The notes below the pieces were generated by a model. The model made no database searches. It was not told where the DNA came from and saw only the letters and a program-made list of their open reading frames with translations. Made by a program: the position numbers and the translations under genes. This document shows positions 44,752 to 54,523 of a stretch of DNA of 64,000 nt, in pieces (the stretch's first letter is position 1; every line of letters begins with the position of its first letter). Source of the DNA: Paenibacillus assamensis DSM 18201 (GTDB lineage Bacteria; Bacillota; Bacilli; Paenibacillales; Paenibacillaceae); the NCBI RefSeq assembly GCF_000422445.1, contig NZ_AULU01000019.1:1-64000 (forward strand). Direction: 5' to 3'.

Positions 44752-45571
44752 AGCGGGCATGTTGTATATCGAGCGGGATACTCTGTTCCATCGATTAGAC
44801 GGTGCCGTTAAACTGCTTATGCTGCTTGCATGGACAGTAATCGTCTTTTTATTCCAAGACATTCGTGTTTTTATAGTTCTTTTCCTCTTGGGGATTGGAC
44901 TCCTTAAGAGTGCACAGCTGCCTTGGACACGCATCAGGCTGCTCGTATGGGTTATTATCGTATTCAATATATTCAATTCTATATTTACGATACTTGTTTC
45001 ACCTGCCTATGGAAGTGAAGTGAACGGGACGACGACAGTACTCATAGACTTAGGTTATGAGGTGCTTACACTTGAGACCGTATTTTATATACTGACACTA
45101 TCGATGAAATATATGTCGCTGATGCCTATTTCGGTATTGTTTGTATATACGACGCATCCGACTCGTTTTGCGGGCAGCGTGAACCGACTAGGTGTGCCAT
45201 ACAAAATTGCCTATGCCTTTAATATTGCGTTTCGCTACATTCCTGACCTGAAAAAAGACTTCCTTAGCATCTCAAATGCGATGCAGGCTCGCGGAGTCGG
45301 ATTGGCTCGCGGGGAAGGGACGATTGTTCAGCGTTTAAAACATTATGCAGCAATAGCAATTCCGCTTGTACAATCTTCGCTTGCGCGGATTGATACGGTG
45401 GCGAATGCAATGGACTTGCGTGGCTTCGGTAAACATGCGAAACGGACATGGTATTCCTCTTCTCCATGGGGAAGAGTGGATGTTATTGTCGTCATCGTCT
45501 GTGCAGTTGTATTGGCTGTGTCTATTACGGTACGAGTAAAGGGCTTCGGGACATTCTGGTATCCGTTTTAA
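44744..45571 (+). CDS. ECF transporter T component
   Basis: The membrane coupling subunit of the ECF importer, linking the S component to the ATPases. The 275-residue protein has about five membrane helices and the two coupling-helix motifs in the long cytoplasmic loop, QARGVG and DLRGFG (the Ala-Arg-Gly type). It starts at the ATG at 44744, eight bases before the ATPase gene ends, with AGGTGAG five bases upstream; this points to coupled translation. A terminator closes the three-gene transporter set. Confidence 0.9.
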   Translation: MSKAGMLYIERDTLFHRLDGAVKLLMLLAWTVIVFLFQDIRVFIVLFLLGIGLLKSAQLPWTRIRLLVWVIIVFNIFNSIFTILVSPAYGSEVNGTTTVLIDLGYEVLTLETVFYILTLSMKYMSLMPISVLFVYTTHPTRFAGSVNRLGVPYKIAYAFNIAFRYIPDLKKDFLSISNAMQARGVGLARGEGTIVQRLKHYAAIAIPLVQSSLARIDTVANAMDLRGFGKHAKRTWYSSSPWGRVDVIVVIVCAVVLAVSITVRVKGFGTFWYPF

Positions 45572-45588
45572 TAATAGTAGATTTGAGA

Positions 45589-45630
45589 GATCGAGCCGTG
45601 GTTTGTAGGAACCTGAGCTCGATCTTTTTT
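45589..45630 (+). terminator. Terminator after ECF operon
   Basis: GATCGAGC and GCTCGATC are perfect arms with an inner GGTT/GAACC stem, followed by TTTTTT. Confidence 0.9.
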
Positions 45631-45690
45631 GTTTGTTGCAACTCAACCCTCGATTTTTGCAAGTAGAAGCGAATCTTGTGCATTTTATTT

Positions 45691-45704
45691 TGAAAACGCT
45701 TTAT
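45691..45704 (+). promoter_or_regulatory. cre-like site before cstA
   Basis: TGAAAACGCTTTAT matches the catabolite-responsive element core (TGAAANCGNTTNCA) except at the last two bases. It lies 58 bases before the cstA start, where CcpA binding would give repression on preferred sugars. That is what one expects of a carbon-starvation gene, but binding is inferred. Confidence 0.5.
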
Positions 45705-45761
45705 TTCCATTTTCATCTCATAAAATACAAGTATAGAAAGTTGAGAAGGGAGTCGATCTCC

Positions 45762-47558
45762 ATGAACGCGGTAACGATAGTAATCGGTTCTATATGTATT
45801 CTTATGATAGCTTATCGTCTATATGGAACATTTATGGCAGCGAAGGTATTGAAGTTGGATGATTCCAAGCCTACACCTGCGCATGAATTAAATGACGGTA
45901 AAGATTATGTGCCATCTAATAAATGGGTGACATTTGGTCACCACTTCGCAGCAATTGCTGCAGCAGGTCCGCTCGTTGGACCGATACTAGCAGCCCAGTT
46001 TGGTTATTTACCAGGTTTGATATGGCTATTGGTCGGTGCGGTTATCGGGGGCGCTGTGCACGACATGGTCGTGTTGTTCGCTTCGATGCGCAAAGAAGGA
46101 AAGTCACTTTCTGAGGTAGCGAAAGAAGAGCTTGGCCCTGTAGCTGGTTTCTGTACAGGCTTGGCAATGTTGTTCATCATTACGATCACAATGGCAGGTT
46201 TGTCAATGGTTGTCCTTCATGCGTTGGAGAACAATCCATGGGGAACATTCGCAGTTGCGATTACAATTCCGATTGCAATCGGGGTTGGCTTGTTCCATAA
46301 GAAGACAGGCAACTTGAAGCTTGCAACGACAGTCGGATTTATTTTGATGATGGTCGGCGTATTCGCTGGTCCTTACATTCAAGGCACAATGCTTGGCGAC
46401 TGGTTAACGCTAGATGCAAGTACATTGGCTATCATTTTGCCGATATACGCATTCTTTGCAGCAGCATTGCCAGTATGGCTCTTGCTTGCACCACGTGATT
46501 ATTTGAGCAGTTTTATGAAAATTGGCGTGTTTATCGCCTTGATTATCGGTGTGTTTGTTATCAACCCGGCGATTCCTTTCCCGGCTGTAACGGAATTTAT
46601 TAATGGCGGCGGTCCAATACTGGCTGGTCCGGTGTGGCCGTTCATCTCGATTACGATTGCCTGCGGTGCGATTTCTGGTTTCCATGCCTTTGTTGGTTCT
46701 GGAACAACGCCAAAAATGGTTAACCGCTGGAGCGATATTAAGAGTGTTGGCTTTGGTGCGATGCTGGTAGAGTGTGTAGTAGCGATTATGGCTCTTATTG
46801 CAGCAACTGCATTGCAGCCAGCTGACTACTTTGCAATTAACTCGACACCTGAAGTGTTCAAGACACTTGGTATGGAAGTTGTACACTTGCCTGAATTGGC
46901 ACAGCAAATTGGCTTGGATCTAGAAGGAAGAACAGGCGGCGCAGTTACGTTGGCGGTAGGGATGACGTATATTTTCACACAAATTCCTTGGTTTGAAAAC
47001 TTGGCAGCGTTCTTCTTCCAATTCGTAATTATGTTTGAGGCAGTTTTCATTCTAACAGCAATCGACGCAGGTACTCGCGTATCTCGTTACTTGATTCAAG
47101 ACTTCTTCGGTGAAATTTACAAGCCGCTTAAGCGTGTAGATTGGGTACCAGGAGCAATCTTTGCAAGTGCATTGGCTTGCTTTATGTGGGGCTACTTGCT
47201 CTTCTCTGGCGATATCGGCTCGGTATGGGCATTGTTCGGGGTATCGAACCAGTTGATGGCATCGATTGGTCTTATTATCGGAGCGACGGTTATTTTGAAA
47301 ATTGCGGATAAGCGTTGGTATGTACTTACTTGTCTCGTCCCTCTTGCATACTTATTCATTACGGTAAACTATGCAGGGTTCTGGATGATTCAAAATGTGT
47401 ACTTGAACGAAGCTGCGAAAGGCTACAGTGTTCTAAATGCAGCATTGTCGATCATTATGCTAGTTCTCGGAATCATTATTATGGTTTCTGCGATTAAGAA
47501 ATGGACGCAATTGTGGAACACACCACGACCAATACTAGAAAAAGTATCTGCGACTTAA
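45762..47558 (+). CDS. cstA: CstA family transporter (carbon starvation / pyruvate carrier)
   Basis: A 598-residue membrane protein with about 16 to 18 helices and the CstA pattern: TFGHHFAAIAAAGPLVGP, GAVIGGAVHDMVVLF, LLAPRDYLSSFMKIG, SGFHAFVGSGTTPKM and GVSNQLMASIGLI. Enterobacterial members (CstA, BtsT) import pyruvate; in E. coli, BtsT is induced by a LytS/LytTR-type system. A similar two-component pair lies 3.5 kb upstream here, with an ECF module between. GGGAG lies ten bases before the ATG at 45762; a longer frame beginning at 45633 lacks a ribosome-binding site. Function as a pyruvate carrier is inferred. Confidence 0.9.
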   Translation: MNAVTIVIGSICILMIAYRLYGTFMAAKVLKLDDSKPTPAHELNDGKDYVPSNKWVTFGHHFAAIAAAGPLVGPILAAQFGYLPGLIWLLVGAVIGGAVHDMVVLFASMRKEGKSLSEVAKEELGPVAGFCTGLAMLFIITITMAGLSMVVLHALENNPWGTFAVAITIPIAIGVGLFHKKTGNLKLATTVGFILMMVGVFAGPYIQGTMLGDWLTLDASTLAIILPIYAFFAAALPVWLLLAPRDYLSSFMKIGVFIALIIGVFVINPAIPFPAVTEFINGGGPILAGPVWPFISITIACGAISGFHAFVGSGTTPKMVNRWSDIKSVGFGAMLVECVVAIMALIAATALQPADYFAINSTPEVFKTLGMEVVHLPELAQQIGLDLEGRTGGAVTLAVGMTYIFTQIPWFENLAAFFFQFVIMFEAVFILTAIDAGTRVSRYLIQDFFGEIYKPLKRVDWVPGAIFASALACFMWGYLLFSGDIGSVWALFGVSNQLMASIGLIIGATVILKIADKRWYVLTCLVPLAYLFITVNYAGFWMIQNVYLNEAAKGYSVLNAALSIIMLVLGIIIMVSAIKKWTQLWNTPRPILEKVSAT

Positions 47559-47607
47559 TGTAATCCCAAATTACTATATACCATCAGGTACAGTCATCTT
47601 AGATGGA

Positions 47608-47640
47608 CAGGGCATCTCTTCGGAGGTGCCTTGTTTTTTT
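47608..47640 (+). terminator. Terminator after cstA
   Basis: GGCATCT and AGGTGCC pair around CTTCGG, with flanking ACAG/TTGT, followed by TTTTTTT. Confidence 0.8.
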
Positions 47641-47816
47641 GTGTCTAAAACTTTAAGTAGTCTATTTACCTGACAATACTGTAAGCTTCATGGCTTATGC
47701 TGCAAGGGTAATCTAAGGTACTCTATAGAATCCACTTTTATAATAAAAAACAAATGCATGAAAGAACTCATTAAATGACACCCAGCAACTTGATCCGCAC
47801 CAGGAGGTTTGAAAAT

Positions 47817-50045
47817 ATGAAAAACAAACAGTCAAATCGCTTCATCCGAATGGCTGCTGGCCTATTATCGGTCACACTAGCAGCACAATTTCTAATGACT
47901 CCATCTTTCGCAGGGGCAGCAGCCAGTAATCAAGCCGTAAAGAACGCACAGGCTGTTACTCTACCAGCAGACCATAAAGTGAATCTAGTAGAAGATGGCC
48001 AACGGACGAGCCCTATTCAATATACGATTAATCTCCAACTAGATGAGAAACAAATGAAGCTTTCTGGTACTCAGTCTGTCTTGTTTCGTAATGAAACGAA
48101 GGACGACTTGTCAGAGCTTGTTTTCCATACGTTTGCGGACTCTTATCGTTCCGTCGATACGCAGACATCTATGTTTCAAGGACGCAACAAGGACATTGCC
48201 AAAGCGTATCCTGATAAGAAGCCTGAAGACTTTTTAGGTGGTATAGATGTTCAGCGAGTTATGGACAAGTCGAACGACGGTAAACTTAGTTTCGAAAATA
48301 AAAATCAATCATTAACCGTTAAGCTTGGCAAAACAATCAAGCCAGGCGAGGAAGTGATCGTTGAGCTTGATTATACGATTGATATTCCATTTGGAATGCA
48401 GCGTATGGCACATTATAAGGATTTAATCAGTGCTGTTCATTTCTATCCTATTTTAGCGATGTATGATGAAGGGAAGCATGAATGGAATCGCCTGCCGTAT
48501 AGCAAGACGCTCGAATCCGATTATTTTGAAGCGTCTGACTATAAAGTAAGCCTGAATGTACCGAGCAAGTATAAAATAAGCATGCCGGGACAGCTGCAAG
48601 AGACACCTGCTGGGAGTGGTCGTAAAGTTATCACGGCCACTGCCGATAAGACGCGCGAATTCGTATTCTTTGCTAGTCCAGACTACAAAGTGAAGTCAAA
48701 GAACGTAAATGGAATCCATATTGAAATGTACTATTTCGGAGATAGCAAAGAAAAAGAGAAAGTGGCCGAGCGTTATGTCGAACAAGCAGCTAAGGCGATT
48801 GAGTTTTTCGGAAAAAACTTCGGAGCCTATCCTTATAAAGATTTCCGTATCATGGAGACATATGTTGAGGGCGTTGCGATTGAATATACACGGGTAATCC
48901 AGATGGGTCAGATTTCTGATCAACAAGCTGTGGAAGATGATTCGGTATTTATTCATGAAATTGCCCATCAGTGGTTCCATGCGATTATCGGTAACAACTC
49001 CGAGACAGAAGCATTTTTAGATGAGGGATTAACTCACTTTGCAACTTCCTACTTCTATGAAGAACAAAAGGATGACATGCAAGGCTTTAACGGGATGCGT
49101 ATGGCATCAGAGCCTTTAGATAAAGCAATCGCCTCCAACAACGAAGAGGCAGGAGATGAGGCGCACCCGCTTTACTATGAAAGAGGTCGGTTAGCCGTTT
49201 ATGAGTTGTATCGAAAAGTAGGACAACCAACCTTCGATCGTATTATGCAAGAGTACTACAATCGTTATGCACTTCGAAACGCTGCGATTACAGACTGGCT
49301 GCAAACCATAGGAGATATCGCTGGCGCAGACATTCAAAAGCATATGCGCAAAGCGCTGTATGAACCAAACTTTGATATATCGGACGAGTATAAGCTAACA
49401 CCTGAAGAAGAGCAGCGTCTTATGGGACTCATGATGAAGTCGACGTACGATCAAATTTTCGAGGGTAACTCCAACTTACCGCAAGAAGTGTTTGCCCGTA
49501 TGTACCATCGTGCCTATAATGGGGAGCCCGTAACGATCGTGCTTAGCGATGGTGTAACAAAAAGGGCTATGGAACAACAAAAGCAGTTAGCAGAACAGAT
49601 TCAAACTCTGATGCAAATGGGTGGGGCTGAAGCGGAAATTGTAACAGAGCGCTCGTTAGTGAAGAAGCAGCTGGAGAAAGAACTTTCGAAGAGTCATATT
49701 ATTGCGATCGGCAGTTCTGGCCGCAATCCGGTTATTCAAGCATTGAAGCCAGGCATTCAAAAGGGAGCAAAGGCTATTCAATTGGATTGGAACAAGGCGA
49801 TGCAGCAGAAAGATACATCCGGAGTTTATATGGTAAAGCATCCTTATCATAAAGACCGCCTACTTATGCACATGTATTGGACGTCAGAGCAGGTTAACGC
49901 TAAAGCTTGGCCTATTATGCTGCAAACCATAATGAAGACATCGAACTTTAGCAGCGACTTTTATCAATGGTTCCAAATGAATGGACAAGGTAAAGTGACT
50001 GCGGAAAAGTCTCAAGATAACCCAATCTCAAAGCTTTTTGAATAG
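47817..50045 (+). CDS. Secreted M1 family metallopeptidase, second copy
   Basis: A 742-residue exported zinc peptidase. A signal peptide (about 8-35, ending AGAAA) is followed by the M1 N-terminal beta domain, then the gluzincin motif FIHEIAHQWFH (His380) and the Glu ligand in TEAFLDEGLTHF. The substrate loop reads YVEGVAIEYTRVI instead of GxMEN, so its exopeptidase specificity may differ or be lost. An extra C-terminal part (about 590-742) follows the helical domain; I do not recognise it. AGGAGG lies nine bases before the ATG at 47817. It shares only family-level similarity with the M1 protein at 21.8 kb. Confidence 0.88.
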   Translation: MKNKQSNRFIRMAAGLLSVTLAAQFLMTPSFAGAAASNQAVKNAQAVTLPADHKVNLVEDGQRTSPIQYTINLQLDEKQMKLSGTQSVLFRNETKDDLSELVFHTFADSYRSVDTQTSMFQGRNKDIAKAYPDKKPEDFLGGIDVQRVMDKSNDGKLSFENKNQSLTVKLGKTIKPGEEVIVELDYTIDIPFGMQRMAHYKDLISAVHFYPILAMYDEGKHEWNRLPYSKTLESDYFEASDYKVSLNVPSKYKISMPGQLQETPAGSGRKVITATADKTREFVFFASPDYKVKSKNVNGIHIEMYYFGDSKEKEKVAERYVEQAAKAIEFFGKNFGAYPYKDFRIMETYVEGVAIEYTRVIQMGQISDQQAVEDDSVFIHEIAHQWFHAIIGNNSETEAFLDEGLTHFATSYFYEEQKDDMQGFNGMRMASEPLDKAIASNNEEAGDEAHPLYYERGRLAVYELYRKVGQPTFDRIMQEYYNRYALRNAAITDWLQTIGDIAGADIQKHMRKALYEPNFDISDEYKLTPEEEQRLMGLMMKSTYDQIFEGNSNLPQEVFARMYHRAYNGEPVTIVLSDGVTKRAMEQQKQLAEQIQTLMQMGGAEAEIVTERSLVKKQLEKELSKSHIIAIGSSGRNPVIQALKPGIQKGAKAIQLDWNKAMQQKDTSGVYMVKHPYHKDRLLMHMYWTSEQVNAKAWPIMLQTIMKTSNFSSDFYQWFQMNGQGKVTAEKSQDNPISKLFE

Positions 50046-50082
50046 AGGCTGACGTCTAGAAGAAGTGAAGCCATATAACGAA

Positions 50083-50117
50083 TACCCGTCTCTGGGCCAA
50101 CAGGGACGGGTGTTTTG
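50083..50117. terminator. Terminator between M1 peptidase and subtilase genes
   Basis: ACCCGTC and GACGGGT pair with an inner CTG/CAG step, followed by GTTTTGG. It can serve both convergent genes. Confidence 0.7.
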
Positions 50118-50126
50118 GTTGGGTGC

Positions 50127-51281
50127 TTATCTACATTCTTGAAGTAGTCTTGCGATATCAATTTCTCCTGCTGCACTCTCTTTAATACTGCTGGCACGTC
50201 CACGCAATGGATAAATAGGGTTGGCTGTACGACGAAGTAGAGCTTTGATTTCGGTTGGCTTTAATTCAGGCTTAAGTGCAAGAAGTAGAGCAATAGCGCC
50301 GCTTACATGGGAGGTAGCCATCGATGTTCCGCTCATTTCGTGATAATTGCCGTGAAGCCATGCCGATACAATTTTATCTCCAGGTGCATATATATCAACA
50401 TAGGTCCCTCGGTTGCTGAATGGTGCAATACGACGACTGTTATCGGTAGCTCCTACAGAGATGGTTTGGCTGTAGCGGGCAGGATAGTCAATCGTTTTTC
50501 GCTTGGCATCATTGCCAGAGGAGGCGACCACGGCAATGCCTGCGTTGGTAGCTTGAGTTACTGCATTTAGCAAGGATTTACTGCGCGTCTTCATGCCAAA
50601 GCTCATATTAATAAGGTGAAGCTTGTTGCGCACACACCACTCGATGCCCTGCACGATATCAGATACATAGGCGGACCCATTCTCATCAAAAGACTTGACG
50701 GGGTGTATGAGTGCACGTGGCGCCACTCCGATGATGCCGTACATTTGATTGGCGGCTGCGATCGTTCCGGCTATATGAGTACCGTGTCCATTATCATCTT
50801 GTGGAGGGCGTCCAGGTTGAACAAAGTTGATTCCTGACAAAAGTGAGTGTCGCAGATCGGGGTGGTGGTAATCGGCTCCGGTATCAATAACACCGATCCG
50901 GACCCGATGACCAGTCGTGGTGCTCCATGCATGCGGGGCTTTAATGTGGCGTACTCCCCATGGAATACCTCTTTCCCCAGTAGAAGTCGTGCGGAAGGTG
51001 GTCTTGATCAACATACGAGTATCCTCTTCGACAGTGAGCGCTTGTTTGAACGGATACCAACGCTGTTCCAACCTCTTAGGAAAATAACAGCGGAGGCTGG
51101 ATATAATCGGCCTTTCCTCGATGCTTGCTAAAGCGGGGTGGCTATAACGCAGATCTTTTAGGGCTTTACGACAGCGCTCGTAGAGACTCTGATCGTTGAA
51201 GCCGATAAGGTATGGGCGTAAGCCTTGTCCGCCAGAGGAGATCTCTTGAAGTACTAGGTGGAGAAAGACAGACACATCCAA
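50127..51281 (-). CDS. Subtilisin-like serine peptidase (S8), no signal peptide
   Basis: A 384-residue subtilase. The catalytic triad is complete: Asp in GVIDTGADYHHPDL, His in DDNGHGTHIAGTI and Ser in MSGTSMATSHVSGA, with the oxyanion Asn in VASSGNDAKR. The first 105 residues are not a signal peptide and may be a prodomain or a cytoplasmic extension; the polar start suggests an intracellular or spore-related protease rather than a secreted one. The start is TTG at 51281, with GGGAGGGG eight bases upstream. It is a single-gene unit, divergent from rpoE. Confidence 0.88.
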   Translation of the reverse strand: MDVSVFLHLVLQEISSGGQGLRPYLIGFNDQSLYERCRKALKDLRYSHPALASIEERPIISSLRCYFPKRLEQRWYPFKQALTVEEDTRMLIKTTFRTTSTGERGIPWGVRHIKAPHAWSTTTGHRVRIGVIDTGADYHHPDLRHSLLSGINFVQPGRPPQDDNGHGTHIAGTIAAANQMYGIIGVAPRALIHPVKSFDENGSAYVSDIVQGIEWCVRNKLHLINMSFGMKTRSKSLLNAVTQATNAGIAVVASSGNDAKRKTIDYPARYSQTISVGATDNSRRIAPFSNRGTYVDIYAPGDKIVSAWLHGNYHEMSGTSMATSHVSGAIALLLALKPELKPTEIKALLRRTANPIYPLRGRASSIKESAAGEIDIARLLQECR

Positions 51282-51680
51282 TGTGCATTCCCCTCCCGAC
51301 AGGTCTTGTGAATGTATCGTATGCGATTTGGTGTGAGGTGGACTGGTATAGCTGCCTTTTTTAATGAAGTTAGGCCTTATTCCGTGTCAATTAAAGACTC
51401 AGGACATAGTATGGAGTAGAGCTTTATCAGGCTCTGCAGGCCATAGCTGGAGCAGCGAACTGCCCTCCGGCGCGGATACAGTCGAACGCGAAGGGGAGCC
51501 TTCGCGTTTCTTTTTATTTTGACGAATTTAAGCGTAATTGCTCCTAGATTGGCATATCGGCTCATTTGGAATAAGAAAACTTGCATTTTCACTTCAAATC
51601 GGTTTTACTAAGGTGTGAACATGGATATGTTTGTAGATAAAGCAGTGTTTTATTGAACTTTTGCGAGAGGATGTGTACGT
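51282..51680. other. Intergenic region with a structured RNA candidate
   Basis: This 399-base gap between the subtilase and rpoE contains the structured segment at about 51400-51520 (reported separately) and the AT-rich rpoE promoter and ribosome-binding-site region from 51530 to 51680. No ORF is supported. Confidence 0.5.
51400..51520 (+). ncRNA. Candidate structured RNA ending in an intrinsic terminator
   Basis: Three hairpins follow one another: AGAGC/GCTCT (51418-51435), GGAGCAG-CGAA-CTGCCCTCC (51449-51468, CGAA tetraloop) and a terminator AACGCGAAGG/CCTTCGCGTT (51485-51508) followed by TCTTTTTATTTT. The segment is GC-rich compared with its surroundings and has no ORF. It is the only plus-strand transcript that could end there, since the preceding gene is on the minus strand. 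It could be a small RNA or a leader with attenuation ahead of rpoE. The 5' end is not defined. Confidence 0.55.
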
Positions 51681-52229
51681 ATGAGCACCCCGTTGGAATT
51701 GAAGCTGGATCCCGACAAAGTACAAGAAATGCCGATGGTGGATCTTGCTTTTGAAATATTGAAAGCAGCCAACACGCCTTTCTACTACCGTGACCTTATG
51801 AATGAAGTAGCGAAGCTTCGTGGATTGACAGAGGAGCAAATTCTTGATGTCATCGCTCAGTTATATACCGAGATTAATATCGATGGTCGATTCGCTTGTG
51901 TAGGAAGCAACATGTGGGGCTTGAAACGCTGGTACCCAGTTGACCGCGCTGATGAGAATATTACAGGTGGTACGAAGCGTCCGCGCATTATCAACGATGA
52001 TGATGATGATCTAGAGGACGATGACTACACAGAGGAAGACGATTCCTATAACAACGACGACTTTGACTTTGCAGATGATGACAGCGAAGATGATGCATTC
52101 AGAGACGAAGATTCTGAAGTCGAAGAAGACGAAGAAGAAGTTATGATCGAAGAAGAGGATTTGGATGAGGAAGCATCGGAAGATGAGGACTCAGAAGATG
52201 AATATGAAGACGAGGAAGAAGAAAAATAA
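51681..52229 (+). CDS. rpoE: DNA-directed RNA polymerase delta subunit
   Basis: Firmicute-specific RNA polymerase subunit that speeds release of polymerase from DNA and sharpens promoter response to initiating nucleotides. The 182-residue protein has the HARE-HTH N-terminal domain (about 10-95; FYYRDLMNEVAKLRGLTEEQ, RFACVGSNMWGLKRW) and a long disordered acidic tail rich in Asp and Glu. GCGAGAGG lies upstream of the ATG. In B. subtilis it lies just upstream of pyrG as here. A terminator separates the two genes. Confidence 0.95.
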   Translation: MSTPLELKLDPDKVQEMPMVDLAFEILKAANTPFYYRDLMNEVAKLRGLTEEQILDVIAQLYTEINIDGRFACVGSNMWGLKRWYPVDRADENITGGTKRPRIINDDDDDLEDDDYTEEDDSYNNDDFDFADDDSEDDAFRDEDSEVEEDEEEVMIEEEDLDEEASEDEDSEDEYEDEEEEK

Positions 52230-52253
52230 TAGGCAATAGCGCCTCGTTTTTCA

Positions 52254-52310
52254 AAAGCCGTCCAACTATTGGAGCATTGTTGCTTTAAGTAGGTTTGGAT
52301 GGCTTTTTTA
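52254..52310 (+). terminator. Terminator after rpoE
   Basis: AAGCCGTCCAA and TTGGATGGCTT form a stem with a G-T pair around a long loop, followed by TTTTT. Confidence 0.8.
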
Positions 52311-52337
52311 TACTTATTTTTTCCCCTTCTCCTTCCC

Positions 52338-52377
52338 TTGACATTGGACAACCTAACGAGTAAACTAGCATATGGGC
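52338..52377 (+). promoter_or_regulatory. pyrG promoter with GGGC start (CTP-sensing initiation)
   Basis: TTGACA (52338), a 17-base spacer and TAAACT (52361) are followed seven bases later by GGGC at 52374. In B. subtilis the pyrG transcript also starts with GGGC; low CTP stalls polymerase at the fourth base and adds extra G residues to the RNA. The same start sequence here implies the same mechanism. Confidence 0.8.
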
Positions 52378-52417
52378 TTTGGATTTATCTATTAATTATA
52401 TATATATTGTGAGTATA

Positions 52418-52455
52418 AAGTGCCCCGTGACCACGGGAGTCACTTTTTTGTTTTT
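52418..52455 (+). terminator. pyrG leader attenuator
   Basis: AGTG-CCCCGTG and CGGG-AGT-CACT form a hairpin, followed by TTTTTTG, about 45 bases after the GGGC start and 185 bases before pyrG. Its 5' arm holds CCCC, which extra G residues at the transcript's 5' end could pair with and so prevent termination, as shown for B. subtilis pyrG. Confidence 0.8.
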
Positions 52456-52577
52456 TATAGGTATTGATTTGTGGAAACGGGCGGAGAGATCATGATAAAT
52501 TTCATGCTTCTCAGCATCAATTTTTCACCTGCAAATGGGTTACGATAACTACATGCATCAAATGGCATCGAACCTGA

Positions 52578-54242
<1,665 letters not shown>

Positions 54243-54264
54243 TTATTGTTGAAAATATATAAGA

Positions 54265-54312
54265 AGCGAGTGTGTGCCTAGTTATTGCAAAGGGCATGCA
54301 CTCGCTTTTTTT
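54265..54312 (+). terminator. Terminator after pyrG
   Basis: AGCGAGTG and CACTCGCT are the outer arms of a stem with internal GCC/GGC pairing, followed by TTTTTTT. Confidence 0.9.
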
Positions 54313-54342
54313 ATTACATAGGCTTTAGTAATGATGTTGTTG

Positions 54343-54349
54343 TTCGACA
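54343..54349 (-). promoter_or_regulatory. Spo0A box before spo0F
   Basis: TTCGACA is the reverse complement of the Spo0A-box core TGTCGAA. It lies about 36 bases upstream of the sigma-H-like -35 element of spo0F, a position suited to activation. B. subtilis spo0F is also controlled by Spo0A. Confidence 0.6.
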
Positions 54350-54384
54350 TTTTTTTGGAAACTTTAAGCGATTTCTTTTTCAAA

Positions 54385-54413
54385 GAAGGAATTTTAAGGG
54401 AAGACGCGAATAT
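54385..54413 (+). promoter_or_regulatory. Sigma-H-like promoter for spo0F
   Basis: GAAGGAATT, an 11-base spacer and CGCGAATAT match the sigma-H consensus RNAGGAWWW-N11-RNNGAATWW except at one base. The spo0F start is about 110 bases further on. spo0F of B. subtilis has a sigma-H promoter. Confidence 0.65.
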
Positions 54414-54523
54414 GTACTTTTACGACGTTTTTGCCCATCATGACGATAAGATGGTCGGGCAAGCGAGGGATAGTCATTTGGCTACCATTGCTCGTTCGTG
54501 AAACACAATGGGAGGGGTACCAG

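Noticed and set aside
46410-46907. A 165-codon minus-strand frame across cstA
   Set aside because: It is an antisense shadow of a membrane protein gene with a Cys/Asn/Arg-rich translation.
52046-52351. A Ser-rich minus-strand frame across rpoE
   Set aside because: It is the mirror of the Asp/Glu-rich tail of the delta subunit and has no independent support.
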